Shown here: positions 17,674 through 26,078 of the stretch, piece by piece | Layout of the letters: each line of letters begins with the position of its first letter | How positions within the stretch are numbered: the first letter of the stretch is position 1 | From: Bacteroidota bacterium | GTDB taxonomy: Bacteria; Bacteroidota; Bacteroidia; 2-12-FULL-35-15 | Assembly (NCBI GenBank): GCA_947449315.1 | Contig: CANFRC010000015.1 | Location: 1-44,086 of the forward strand | DNA: 44,086 bases | Direction: 5' to 3' | Translations under genes and position numbers: made by a program | The notes under the pieces: model-generated | Database searches by the model: none | Told to the model about the DNA's origin: nothing | The model's input: only the letters and a program-made list of their open reading frames with translations

Positions 17674-18951
17674 TTAGTAATTACCTCTTGCTTTGATACC
17701 TAATTCTACTTTTTTCAAAGCAGTAATGTATGCACCGATACGCATAGTGGTTTTATATTGTTGTCCGTTATTCCAAACATGTTCAAAAGCAGAATTCATA
17801 GAAGCATCATGTTTTGTGTTTACTTCATCTTCTGACCAGTAATAACCTTGGTTATTTTGTACCCACTCAAAATAAGAAACCGTAACACCACCGCCATTGG
17901 CTAAAATATCCGGAACAACAATAATCTTTTTCTCTTGAAGAATAGCATCTGCTTCCGGTGTTGTTGGTCCATTTGCACCTTCAATGATTAATTTTGCTTT
18001 AATGCTATGAGCAATTTCTTCTGTAATTACATTTTGCAAAGCAGCAGGAACTAATACATCTACATTAGCAGTTAAAAGTTCAGAAGGTTTTATTTCAACA
18101 CCACCTGTAAATCCTTTTAAGACATTCCCATTTGTTTTTGCATATTCTAATGCAGCTTTGATATCAATTCCTTTTTCGTTCCAAAGTGTAACCGTATGAT
18201 CTCCGATTGCGCAGATCTTAATTCCTTTTTCATTTAATAAACGTGCAGCATGCGAACCAACGTTTCCGAATCCTTGAACAGCACATGTTACTTTACTTGC
18301 ATCCATGTTCATTTTTTTCAATGCAGCCAATGTAGCTACCATCACCCCGCGGCCTGTTGCAGCATCGCGGCCCAATGAACCACCTAATCCAACAGGTTTT
18401 CCGGTTGTAACACCTGGAAAATTTCCACGGTGCACTTTATTGTAAGCATCTACCAACCAAGCCATTTCTCTTCCGCTTGTTCCCATATCTGGAGCAGGTA
18501 TGTCTGTTTGTGGCCCAAATACATCAGCCATTGCTACCGTATACGCTTTTGTTAAACGCTCTAATTCTCCTACACTCATCGCTCTTGGGTCACATTTGAT
18601 GCCGCCTTTTGCTCCACCATACGGTAAATTAGCAACAGCACATTTAAATGTCATCCAAGCAGAAAGTGCTTTTACTTCATCATCACATACGTCTAATGCA
18701 TAACGTATTCCACCTTTTGATGGCCCTAATACGGTTGAGTGAATCGTTCTGAATCCTTCAAAAACTTGCATCTTGCCATTATCCATCATAACAGGGATAC
18801 TAACTTTTACTTGCTTTTGAGGGTTTCTTAAAACTGTTGTAACATCATCGGATAAACCATAAATTTTTGCAGCAACATCAAGTCTGGCAAGAACTGCATC
18901 AAACATACTGTCGTGATTTTCTACTGTTGTCGAATTTGTTTTAGTTGTCAT
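17674..18951 (-). CDS. gdhA: Glu/Leu/Phe/Val dehydrogenase family, probable glutamate dehydrogenase
   Basis: A 425-residue protein of the hexameric amino-acid dehydrogenase family, which interconverts glutamate and 2-oxoglutarate plus ammonia. The substrate-site glycine-rich motif LPYGGAKGGI is present, followed by PAPDMGTSGREMAWLVDAY, and the Rossmann nucleotide motif is CAVQGFGNVGSHAARLL. Length matches the ~420-residue class, which is often NAD-dependent, but cofactor choice cannot be read with certainty. It is a single-gene unit: a 188-nt gap lies upstream and a terminator downstream. All expected motifs are intact. Confidence 0.93.
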   Translation of the reverse strand: MTTKTNSTTVENHDSMFDAVLARLDVAAKIYGLSDDVTTVLRNPQKQVKVSIPVMMDNGKMQVFEGFRTIHSTVLGPSKGGIRYALDVCDDEVKALSAWMTFKCAVANLPYGGAKGGIKCDPRAMSVGELERLTKAYTVAMADVFGPQTDIPAPDMGTSGREMAWLVDAYNKVHRGNFPGVTTGKPVGLGGSLGRDAATGRGVMVATLAALKKMNMDASKVTCAVQGFGNVGSHAARLLNEKGIKICAIGDHTVTLWNEKGIDIKAALEYAKTNGNVLKGFTGGVEIKPSELLTANVDVLVPAALQNVITEEIAHSIKAKLIIEGANGPTTPEADAILQEKKIIVVPDILANGGGVTVSYFEWVQNNQGYYWSEDEVNTKHDASMNSAFEHVWNNGQQYKTTMRIGAYITALKKVELGIKARGNY

Positions 18952-19139
18952 AATTTTTATGTTAGGTTCCTGTTAATTTTTATGTCGGAACACATTAAGG
19001 TTTGCGAAATTAAAAAAAATAATAAACTATGAAAAAAGTAATCGTTAAATATAAGTTTTATATCGCTTAAAAACGTCTTTTTTCCTTTTTTTTGCATTTT
19101 AAAAGGGTGTCTCCTTTTATTTAAAATACGAGCCATCAT

Positions 19140-19958
19140 TTAATGATGAAAGTTTTTTACCAGATACAAGTAGGTAAACACAAATGGTGTTGCCATCAGC
19201 AGACTGTCGAATCGGTCTAAAATGCCTCCATGTCCGGGCAATAATGTACCTGAATCCTTCACATGGATGCTTCTTTTTAATAACGATTCTGTCAGATCTC
19301 CAAAGGTTCCAATGATCACCAAAATTCCTGCGATCACCATCCAGTCAATGGTGTCAATGGTGGTAAACCATTTGGAGATAAAAAATGCAACTGTAAAACT
19401 TAAAATGGCTCCTCCGATACTTCCTTCCCATGTTTTTCCTGGAGAAACGCGCGGAAATAATTTATTTTTTCCAAATGCAGAACCTGCCAAATACGCTCCA
19501 GAGTCGCTTGACCAAAGGATAAAGAAAAATCCGAACATTAATTCGTAGCTGTAATTTCCCGAATCGGCAACCAAATAGTTTAAAAGCGAAAATGGAACAG
19601 CCACGTAAACAATTCCTAAAATAGTAAAGGCTATATTTTTAAAAGGATTGACAGCTTTTGTGTACAACTCGGCAATGAAAATTACAAAAACAAGAGGGAT
19701 GGAAATGACCAGAATGTTAGCACTGTATCCCTTACAAACTAGTACGTTTGATAAAAAGAAAACAGCTCCTGTAATAGTGCCCAAGTATTTTTGAGGTTGG
19801 TTATCTCCTTTCTCAGATAGGGTATAGAATTCCCATATTCCTAAAATGGTGATAACGAAAAACAAAATAGTGAATGAAAGATAACTATAATAGGTGCAAC
19901 CCAATAAAACAGCTACAAATGCTACTCCTGTTAATGTACGTTTTAAAAAATTATTCAT
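19140..19958 (-). CDS. cdsA: Phosphatidate cytidylyltransferase
   Basis: A 272-residue membrane enzyme that makes CDP-diacylglycerol from CTP and phosphatidic acid, the branch point of phospholipid synthesis. It has about eight hydrophobic helices and the CDP-diglyceride synthase signature near the C terminus: SDSGAYLAGSAFGKNKLFPR, SPGKTWEGSIGG, then KDSGTLLPGHGGILDRFDSL. Length is normal. It lies 74 nt after the LUD-domain gene on the same strand, in the rsfS-ftsH-LUD-cdsA order that I recognise from many Bacteroidota. Confidence 0.96.
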   Translation of the reverse strand: MNNFLKRTLTGVAFVAVLLGCTYYSYLSFTILFFVITILGIWEFYTLSEKGDNQPQKYLGTITGAVFFLSNVLVCKGYSANILVISIPLVFVIFIAELYTKAVNPFKNIAFTILGIVYVAVPFSLLNYLVADSGNYSYELMFGFFFILWSSDSGAYLAGSAFGKNKLFPRVSPGKTWEGSIGGAILSFTVAFFISKWFTTIDTIDWMVIAGILVIIGTFGDLTESLLKRSIHVKDSGTLLPGHGGILDRFDSLLMATPFVFTYLYLVKNFHH

Positions 19959-20032
19959 ATCTCTTTTATCGTTCTCAACTCCTTAGAAGTGGAAATTTTT
20001 TCTTCCATCTGAATTTAAGTGCTTTGATTTTT

Positions 20033-20686
20033 TTAGTTTAAGGGCACATCGTCAATTAAAAACACGATGATCTCTCTTGGGCCGTGCGCGCCCTGAACAA
20101 GCGTTTTTTCAATATCTGCAGTTTTGCTCGGACCTGTTATTGTTGAGATCATTGATGGTAATTGATCGTTGTATTTTTCACGGATATATTTTAAGCCATC
20201 TTTAACATTATTCATGAGTTGAGAGGTATAAGCTACAACAATATGGAAATTTGCATAGATAGGTAATCGTCTTCCGGAGGCCTGTTTGGATGTGATCATA
20301 ACACTTCCTGTTCGAGCGATCAAGCATTCGCAATAGGTTAGTCCAATGTCTGTAGCTAATAGATTTTCTTCTTTGTCAGAAAATTTGATTTTCCCTTTTT
20401 TCAGAAGTTCTTTTAATTTGGGTTCTAGGCAGAATAAATTTTCCCATTCATTATCTTTTGCAATAAAGTCGAAGTTTTCAAGAAATTCTTCTTCGTTTTC
20501 ACAAAAAATAAATTTCCCATTAAGGGCAGAAAAATTTTGAGCGAATTGAATTTCTAGAGGTTCGTCAGATGGGGTGAATATCTCCGAATCGTTATCGATG
20601 TCGCCCATTTCCTGGGGCGATTTGTGAATTAAAGCTTTGCGTATTTTTTTTAGTATTTTTTCTTTGGAAGTAGTACTGTCTCTCAT
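20033..20686 (-). CDS. LutC/YkgG-type LUD domain protein
   Basis: A 217-residue cytoplasmic protein. The C-terminal half carries the LUD signature: LIARTGSVMITSKQASGRR and, near the end, TGPSKTADIEKTLVQGAHGPRE. In Bacillus, LutC works with LutA/LutB in lactate oxidation, but no LutA or LutB gene is nearby. In Bacteroidota this gene is commonly found alone between ftsH and cdsA, and its role there is unclear. Expression may be limited by the hairpin that lies 15 nt before its ATG and after ftsH. Confidence 0.9.
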   Translation of the reverse strand: MRDSTTSKEKILKKIRKALIHKSPQEMGDIDNDSEIFTPSDEPLEIQFAQNFSALNGKFIFCENEEEFLENFDFIAKDNEWENLFCLEPKLKELLKKGKIKFSDKEENLLATDIGLTYCECLIARTGSVMITSKQASGRRLPIYANFHIVVAYTSQLMNNVKDGLKYIREKYNDQLPSMISTITGPSKTADIEKTLVQGAHGPREIIVFLIDDVPLN

Positions 20687-20701
20687 GCGAAAAAAATTTA
20701 G

Positions 20702-20732
20702 AAAGGCGCAACATCATTTATGTTGCGCCTTT
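20702..20732 (-). terminator. Hairpin between ftsH and the LUD-domain gene
   Basis: A perfect 13-bp stem (20702-20714 with 20720-20732; AGGCGCAACAT/ATGTTGCGCCT) with a 5-nt loop begins 5 nt after the ftsH stop. On the minus strand the T run comes a few bases after the stem and abuts the LUD-gene start, so it may be a terminator or a leaky attenuator. Confidence 0.75.
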
Positions 20733-20737
20733 TATTT

Positions 20738-22819
20738 TTAAAACAATGTGTTTAAAGATTTTTCTGATTCTCCATCCGCACGCTGTTCATTATCTGCTTT
20801 CTCTTCTTTTGTTTCCGATTTCACTTCTGTTGTTGAAGTAGTATTCGGATCTAATTTGATCAGCAGGTTTTCTTCTTTATCGAATGGACGTTTACCAAAA
20901 ATAATTTCAAGATCTTCCTTAAAGATAACTTCTTTGTCTAATAATTTCTCTGCCAATTGTGTTAAAAGATTTTTATTTTTGGTAAGAATATCCTTAGCTC
21001 GTTTGTAAGCTGTTTCAATTAATTTGCTTACTTCTTCGTCAATTGTCTGTGCTGTTTTTTCACTGTATGGTTTTGTGAATCCATATTCGTTTGCACCGGT
21101 AGAGTCGTAGTAGCTTATGTTACCAATCTTGTCATTTAATCCATAAATGGTAATCATTGCATACGCTTGTTTTGTTACTTTTTCTAAATCGCTTAATGCA
21201 CCTGTAGAAATCTTACCGAACATGATTTCTTCTGCAGCTCTTCCTCCAAGTGTTGCACACATTTCATCCATCAATTGTTCTGTAGTAGTGATCTGACGTT
21301 CTTCCGGCAAATACCATGCAGCACCAAGTGAGCGACCACGAGGAACAATAGTAACTTTGATCAAAGGGTGAGCGTGCTCCAATAACCAACTGGTTGCAGC
21401 ATGTCCAGCTTCATGGTAGGCAATTACTTTTTTCTCTTGAACGGAGATGATTTTATTTTTCTTTTCTAATCCGCCAATGATACGATCAACAGCATCTAGG
21501 AAATCTTGTTTTTCAATTACTGTTTTGTCGTGACGCGCTGCTATCAATGCTGCTTCATTACATATGTTTGCAATGTCAGCGCCAGAGAATCCAGGAGTTT
21601 GTTTAGCTAAAAAATCAACATCAACAGAAGCATCTAACTTTAAAGGTTTTAAATGTACTTTAAAGATGTCTTTTCGTTCATTTAGATCTGGCATGTCCAC
21701 GTATATCTGTCTGTCAAAGCGACCTGCACGCATCAAGGCTCTGTCTAAAATGTCGGCACGGTTTGTTGCTGCTAAAATAATGACACCGCTGTTTGTACCG
21801 AAACCATCCATCTCAGTTAATAACTGATTAAGGGTGTTTTCACGTTCATCATTTCCACCTTGTGCAGGATTTTTTCCTCGGGCGCGCCCGATAGCATCAA
21901 TTTCATCAATAAAGATGATACAGGGAGATTTCTCTTTTGCTTGACGGAATAGATCGCGTACACGGGAAGCACCTACTCCTACAAACATTTCCACGAAATC
22001 CGAACCTGATAGCGAGAAGAATGGAACTTTTGCTTCTCCAGCAACAGCTTTTGCTAAAAGTGTTTTACCGGTCCCCGGAGGTCCAACTAATAATGCACCT
22101 TTTGGAATTTTAGCACCAAGAGCCGTATATTTTTTTGGGTTTTTTAAGAAGTCAACAATCTCTTTAATTTCAATTTTTGCGCCTTCTAAACCAGCAACAT
22201 CATTGAATGTAATATTCACATTTGTGTTTTTATCAAATAAGGTTGCTTTCGATTTTCCGATATTGAAAATTTGTCCGCCACCTGCTCCGCCACCCATTCT
22301 GCGCATGATTATGATCCAGATTACAATCATAAGAACGATTGGTAATATCCAACTTAACGTGTCGCCCCAGTTTTGACGTGTTTCACTAACGGCATCAATT
22401 CGCTCGTTTGGAAGAAAGTCTTTTTGTGCTTCATTTAATCGTGCATTGAAAGAATCAACACTTGAAATTTTTACGCGGTAATGCGGACCATTCTCATGTT
22501 TTTGAAGATTGTCTGCAGTATATTGAGGTAGTTTTAAAAAATCTTTACCGATAGTAATCTCAGCGATATTATCAGAAGGAATAAGCACAATTTTCACAAC
22601 CTGATGTTGCTTTAGCATTGTTTCGATGAATTCCGTAGTTGTTTTTTCTTTTAAACTGGAACCCATGCTATTCATCATTTGCATCGCAATTAATCCAACT
22701 GCAATGATACCATAGATCCAATAAAAATTAAATGGACTTTTGGGCATGTTCGGTTTTTTAGGAAATTTATTATTCTTCGGTGAAGAATTATTGTCCTGTG
22801 GTGTTTCTTGCTCGCTCAT
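20738..22819 (-). CDS. ftsH: ATP-dependent zinc metalloprotease FtsH
   Basis: A 693-residue membrane-bound AAA+ protease for quality control of membrane and short-lived cytoplasmic proteins. Two transmembrane helices (about 32-50 and 155-172) flank a periplasmic domain. The AAA domain has Walker A GPPGTGKT (246-253), Walker B IIFIDEID (302-309) and the second region of homology [19 protein letters not shown]. The protease domain carries the zinc site HEAGH (469-473). A low-complexity acidic tail follows about residue 650. It starts 17 nt after the rsfS stop and is probably co-transcribed with it. Confidence 0.98.
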   Translation of the reverse strand: MSEQETPQDNNSSPKNNKFPKKPNMPKSPFNFYWIYGIIAVGLIAMQMMNSMGSSLKEKTTTEFIETMLKQHQVVKIVLIPSDNIAEITIGKDFLKLPQYTADNLQKHENGPHYRVKISSVDSFNARLNEAQKDFLPNERIDAVSETRQNWGDTLSWILPIVLMIVIWIIIMRRMGGGAGGGQIFNIGKSKATLFDKNTNVNITFNDVAGLEGAKIEIKEIVDFLKNPKKYTALGAKIPKGALLVGPPGTGKTLLAKAVAGEAKVPFFSLSGSDFVEMFVGVGASRVRDLFRQAKEKSPCIIFIDEIDAIGRARGKNPAQGGNDERENTLNQLLTEMDGFGTNSGVIILAATNRADILDRALMRAGRFDRQIYVDMPDLNERKDIFKVHLKPLKLDASVDVDFLAKQTPGFSGADIANICNEAALIAARHDKTVIEKQDFLDAVDRIIGGLEKKNKIISVQEKKVIAYHEAGHAATSWLLEHAHPLIKVTIVPRGRSLGAAWYLPEERQITTTEQLMDEMCATLGGRAAEEIMFGKISTGALSDLEKVTKQAYAMITIYGLNDKIGNISYYDSTGANEYGFTKPYSEKTAQTIDEEVSKLIETAYKRAKDILTKNKNLLTQLAEKLLDKEVIFKEDLEIIFGKRPFDKEENLLIKLDPNTTSTTEVKSETKEEKADNEQRADGESEKSLNTLF

Positions 22820-22836
22820 ATTTTCTTTCTTGTGTT

Positions 22837-23466
22837 TTATTTGTCAAAGGCTATTTCCGTAACTTCAGCATCAGCCCATAACGATTCTAAGTTATAAAAA
22901 TTACGTATTTGTGTTTGGAAAATATGTACTACAACGGTAACGTAATCAACCAGGATCCATTCTGAATTTTCAAATCCTTCTTTTCTATATGGTCGCTCAC
23001 CGGTAAGTTTTTTCACCATTTCTTCAACAGAGCCAGCAATAGCATTTACTTGAGTGTTAGAATCTGCTTGGCAAATGATGAAATAATCACAAACCCGATT
23101 GTGTATTCCTCTAAGATCTAGCACAGAAATATTTCGGCCTTTTACTTCCAAGATTCCTTCCACAATTGAATCTGCAAGAATCTGCGTTTCATCTTTAATT
23201 ACTTTTGGAGTAATTTTTCCTACAGCTTTATTTGGTTTAGCAACTTGTTTTTTTGCTGCTGCCGCTTTTTTAGGAGCCGCTTTCTTTTTTACGGGTGCTG
23301 TCTTTTTAGCAACGGGTGTTTTTTTTGTTGCTGTCTTTACAGTTGCTAGAGCTGTTTTAGCCTTAGTTTTTGCAGTTTTTGGAGCTGTTTTCTTTGTTTC
23401 TTTCCCGCTTTTTGTAGGTGTTTTTGCTGCTGTTTTCTTTACAGGAGCTGCTTTCTTTTTAGCCAT
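22837..23466 (-). CDS. rsfS: Ribosome silencing factor RsfS with a Lys/Ala-rich N-terminal tail
   Basis: A 209-residue protein in two parts. Residues about 92-209 are a complete RsfS/DUF143 domain (LDLRGIHNRVCDYFIICQAD, then YRKEGFENSEWILVDYVTVVVHIF); this domain binds ribosomal protein uL14 and blocks subunit joining when nutrients are short. Residues 1-90 are an unusual low-complexity tail made almost only of Lys, Ala, Pro, Thr and Val (starting MAKKKAAPVKKTAAKTPTK), like histone H1 or AlgP-type tails. The usual length of RsfS is about 105-130. There is no internal Met between residue 1 and the domain, so the tail is most likely translated. The tail may bind rRNA or DNA. It is the first gene of the rsfS-ftsH unit and divergent from birA. 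Confidence 0.94.
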   Translation of the reverse strand: MAKKKAAPVKKTAAKTPTKSGKETKKTAPKTAKTKAKTALATVKTATKKTPVAKKTAPVKKKAAPKKAAAAKKQVAKPNKAVGKITPKVIKDETQILADSIVEGILEVKGRNISVLDLRGIHNRVCDYFIICQADSNTQVNAIAGSVEEMVKKLTGERPYRKEGFENSEWILVDYVTVVVHIFQTQIRNFYNLESLWADAEVTEIAFDK

Positions 23467-23521
23467 TTAAGGGTTTTATCTATTTTATTTCGTTCTTTGC
23501 AGAACAGTTTAAGATTCTATA

Positions 23522-23529
23522 CAAAAATA
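23522..23529 (-). promoter_or_regulatory. TAnnTTTG -7 element of rsfS-ftsH
   Basis: Minus-strand TATTTTTG lies 55 nt before the rsfS ATG in the 88-nt gap shared with birA. The -33 side is not clear. Confidence 0.4.
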
Positions 23530-23554
23530 ATCAAATCTTTCGCATAAACTCTCA

Positions 23555-24316
23555 ATGAAAACATTATTTGTAGGGCAAAATAGCATTCATTTAAAGTCGG
23601 TTGATTCTACCAACAGTTATGCCATTGAATTGTTGCGACAAATTAAAGTTTCTGAGGGGACCATTATTTACACCTTTGATCAGGAAAAAGGCCGAGGGCA
23701 ACGTGGTAACCGTTGGGAGAGCGAACCCAATAAAAACGTAGCTTTGAGTCTTATTCTATACCCCACTTTTTTGAATGCTGAAAAGCAATTTTTGCTCACT
23801 AAAATGTGCTCCGTTGCGCTTTCTGACTTAATGGCAGAATTGGTTGGCTTTACCGACAAACCACAACAAATTAGCATAAAATGGCCGAATGATATTTATG
23901 TGAACGATAAAAAAATTGCAGGAATACTGATCGAAAACAATTTAAGGGATAATACGATCCAATCAACAGTTATTGGAGTCGGACTAAATGTAAATCAGCT
24001 GAAATTCTATTCAACAAAAAATGCAACATCTTTGAAGCAGATTGCTGACTCAGCGTTTGACTTAATGCAAGTGCTTGAGCGTTTATGTAAATTTATGGAA
24101 GCCAGATACCTTCAATTGAAAGGCAGTAAATTTGAACAAATTGATTCCGATTATTTTGATCGACTTTACAGGTTGAATTTTTGGGCTATGTACAGGTCTA
24201 ATGAGTTGTTGTTCGAGGGTAAAATTATTGGCGTTTCAGCGGCAGGGAAATTACGAATCGAATTAAGGACGGGTGAAGTCAAAGCGTTTGATCTGAAAGA
24301 GATTACGTTTATTTAA
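23555..24316 (+). CDS. birA: Biotin--[acetyl-CoA-carboxylase] ligase
   Basis: A 253-residue biotin protein ligase that activates biotin with ATP and attaches it to the carboxyl-carrier protein of acetyl-CoA carboxylase. The catalytic loop GRGQRGNRW is present (about residues 47-55), with STNSYA before it and IKWPNDIYVNDKKIAGILIE after. There is no N-terminal winged helix, so it is the monofunctional form and not a repressor. It is divergent from rsfS, and its 3' end overlaps the convergent SRPBCC gene by 8 nt. Confidence 0.96.
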   Translation: MKTLFVGQNSIHLKSVDSTNSYAIELLRQIKVSEGTIIYTFDQEKGRGQRGNRWESEPNKNVALSLILYPTFLNAEKQFLLTKMCSVALSDLMAELVGFTDKPQQISIKWPNDIYVNDKKIAGILIENNLRDNTIQSTVIGVGLNVNQLKFYSTKNATSLKQIADSAFDLMQVLERLCKFMEARYLQLKGSKFEQIDSDYFDRLYRLNFWAMYRSNELLFEGKIIGVSAAGKLRIELRTGEVKAFDLKEITFI

Positions 24317-24713
24317 TCTCCTTCATTTTCTGGGCAAGCATATTAAAGAAGTTGCCTAAAGGTTTTTCCACCATCATTTTAATCATTGGATTCATATCCG
24401 ATTCAAAAGTAAGCTGCCCGATACAATTGGTAGCATCTTTTTCCGTAAGCAAAACAAATAATTTAAATTCAAATGGAACTTTACCATGTGAAGTGATGGT
24501 GATTTTAGTGAAAGGAGTTTTCTCAATGATCTTCATTCCAATTGTAGCCATTCCGTTGATTGTGAAGGTGCATTCTTCGGAAGTAGAACTCCAGTTTGTA
24601 ACCTGAGAAGGCATTAGCTTTTCGAAATTGTTGAAATCGCTTAAGTAGTTAAAAATAGTTGAAGCAGAATTATTGATTTCTACTTTATCACTTTCTAGTT
24701 TAGTTATTGACAT
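24309..24713 (-). CDS. SRPBCC (START-like) family protein
   Basis: A 134-residue single-domain protein with the SRPBCC pattern: KVEINNSASTIFNYLSDFNN at the start, strands through the middle (ECTFTINGMATIGMKI, ITSHGKVPFEFKLFVLL) and a long C-terminal helix (MVEKPLGNFFNMLAQKM). The fold binds hydrophobic ligands in a deep cavity; the ligand here is unknown. It follows pyrE after 32 nt on the same strand, an arrangement I know from other Bacteroidota. Its stop overlaps the end of birA by 8 nt. Confidence 0.87.
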   Translation of the reverse strand: MSITKLESDKVEINNSASTIFNYLSDFNNFEKLMPSQVTNWSSTSEECTFTINGMATIGMKIIEKTPFTKITITSHGKVPFEFKLFVLLTEKDATNCIGQLTFESDMNPMIKMMVEKPLGNFFNMLAQKMKEIK

Positions 24714-24745
24714 AATTTCGAATTTTTAAATGAAGATTTTTAAAA

Positions 24746-25387
24746 TTAGATTCCCCATTCAGCAGGGTTTTCTCGCCATGCTTGTAATGATTTCAGGTCA
24801 TTGTCTGTTACGTAATTTGATTGTAACGCTTGCGTGATCATCGTATCATAATTACTCAATGTCACCAATTTACATTTTGCTTTTTTGAAATTATCTGTTG
24901 CTGTTTTAAATCCGTATGTGAAAATTGCAGCCATTCCTTTTACTTCACAACCAGCCTCTCTTAATGCTTCAACCGCTTTTAAACTACTTCCTCCAGTTGA
25001 TATTAGGTCTTCTATGACTACAACTGATTGTCCTGTTTCAACCACTCCTTCAATCATATTTGTAAGGCCGTGTTTTTTAGCTTCGGATCGAACATAAACA
25101 AATGGCAGTCCCATTTCTTGAGCTACCAAAGCACCTTGCGCAATTCCTCCTGTAGCAACCCCTGCAATAACATCCGGTTTGCCGAAATTTTCCATAATTG
25201 CATTTACAAATTCCTGACGGATATAGGTTCGCACTCCCGGGTATGACAGCGTCACTCTGTTATCGCAATATATCGGAGATTTCCATCCGGATGCCCAAGT
25301 GTAAGGATTTTGTGGTTGTAATTTTATTGCTTTTACCTGTAATAGAAATTCAGCAATTTTTAATGCTGATTCATTATTCTTCTTCAT
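24746..25387 (-). CDS. pyrE: Orotate phosphoribosyltransferase
   Basis: A 213-residue enzyme that joins orotate to PRPP to make OMP in pyrimidine synthesis. The PRPP-binding motif VVVIEDLISTGGSS is complete, and upstream are NPYTWASGWKSPIYCDNR and AGVATGGIAQGALVA, both typical. Length is normal. It heads a pyrE-SRPBCC unit and is divergent from the NUDIX gene, with closely placed back-to-back promoter elements between them. Confidence 0.97.
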   Translation of the reverse strand: MKKNNESALKIAEFLLQVKAIKLQPQNPYTWASGWKSPIYCDNRVTLSYPGVRTYIRQEFVNAIMENFGKPDVIAGVATGGIAQGALVAQEMGLPFVYVRSEAKKHGLTNMIEGVVETGQSVVVIEDLISTGGSSLKAVEALREAGCEVKGMAAIFTYGFKTATDNFKKAKCKLVTLSNYDTMITQALQSNYVTDNDLKSLQAWRENPAEWGI

Positions 25388-25412
25388 TAGAATCGTTCCG
25401 TTATTTATGCGG

Positions 25413-25420
25413 CAAAAATA
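25413..25420 (-). promoter_or_regulatory. TAnnTTTG -7 element of pyrE
   Basis: Minus-strand TATTTTTG, 25 nt upstream of the pyrE ATG. It is separated by only 3 nt from the oppositely oriented element of the NUDIX gene. Confidence 0.45.
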
Positions 25421-25423
25421 AGC

Positions 25424-25431
25424 TAAATTTG
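25424..25431 (+). promoter_or_regulatory. TAnnTTTG -7 element of the NUDIX gene
   Basis: TAAATTTG, 35 nt upstream of the NUDIX ATG. It is back to back with the pyrE element, so polymerases starting in the two directions would compete for the same DNA. Confidence 0.45.
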
Positions 25432-25466
25432 CAGACGCGGTCTATTTTTATGTAACAAAATTAACA

Positions 25467-26078
25467 ATGGTAAAAGTATTTTCTCAAAATAAAACAATTT
25501 ACTTCGTAAACAGTCAGAAGCTTTGTACGTCTAAGGAAGATACCATTATAGTTCGTATTCAATCTCAAGACGAAATGCGTTTGATGTACGATGAACTCGT
25601 TCATAAAAATAATCTGACAGAAATTTATTTTATTCATAAAGATGTAAAGGTGCTATTCTCTTATTTTACATCTATGTTTCGGATCATTGAAGCTGCCGGT
25701 GGTTTGGTTAAAAATAATAAAAATGAATGGTTGTTTATTTTTCGGAATGGTAAATGGGATCTTCCTAAAGGAAAAGTTGAAAAAAATGAAGCGTTAACTG
25801 TTGCAGCCATTCGAGAAGTGGAAGAGGAGTGCGGAGTGAAAGGTTTATCCATTAGCAGAGAATTGCCATCTACCTATCATACCTATTTTATGGAGGAAAA
25901 AGCAATTTTGAAACGAACTTATTGGTATGAAATGTTTTGCAAAGATGTTTCAGTTTTAGTGCCTCAGTTGGAGGAGGGAATTACAGATGCAAAATGGTTA
26001 TCCGAAAGTAAATTCAATCTGGTAAAAGAAAACACATATGTATCAGTGGTGGAAGTAATGAAAGAAATAAATAATTAG
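25467..26078 (+). CDS. NUDIX hydrolase
   Basis: A 203-residue protein with an N-terminal extension of ~65 residues and a NUDIX domain. The NUDIX box is complete: GKVEKNEALTVAAIREVEEE followed by CGV, matching GX5EX7REUXEEXGU. Enzymes with this box hydrolyse nucleoside diphosphates linked to another group; the substrate here is unknown. In Bacteroidota a NUDIX gene is often placed beside pyrE, as here. The stop overlaps the end of the convergent TlpA-like gene by 4 nt. Confidence 0.93.
   Translation: MVKVFSQNKTIYFVNSQKLCTSKEDTIIVRIQSQDEMRLMYDELVHKNNLTEIYFIHKDVKVLFSYFTSMFRIIEAAGGLVKNNKNEWLFIFRNGKWDLPKGKVEKNEALTVAAIREVEEECGVKGLSISRELPSTYHTYFMEEKAILKRTYWYEMFCKDVSVLVPQLEEGITDAKWLSESKFNLVKENTYVSVVEVMKEINN

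Noticed and set aside
19100-19119. Small 7-bp hairpin after the cdsA stop
   Set aside because: It is followed by an A-rich, not T-rich, tract on the minus strand, so it does not fit an intrinsic terminator.
18957-19139. 60-codon minus-strand frame between cdsA and gdhA
   Set aside because: It lies in the AT-rich upstream region of gdhA, overlaps the probable promoter area, has no signal or domain, and its composition looks like translated noncoding DNA.
23099-23470. Hydrophobic 123-codon plus-strand frame opposite the start of rsfS
   Set aside because: It is the complement of the Lys/Ala-rich tail, which automatically reads as Phe/Ala/Val-rich. It has no independent support.
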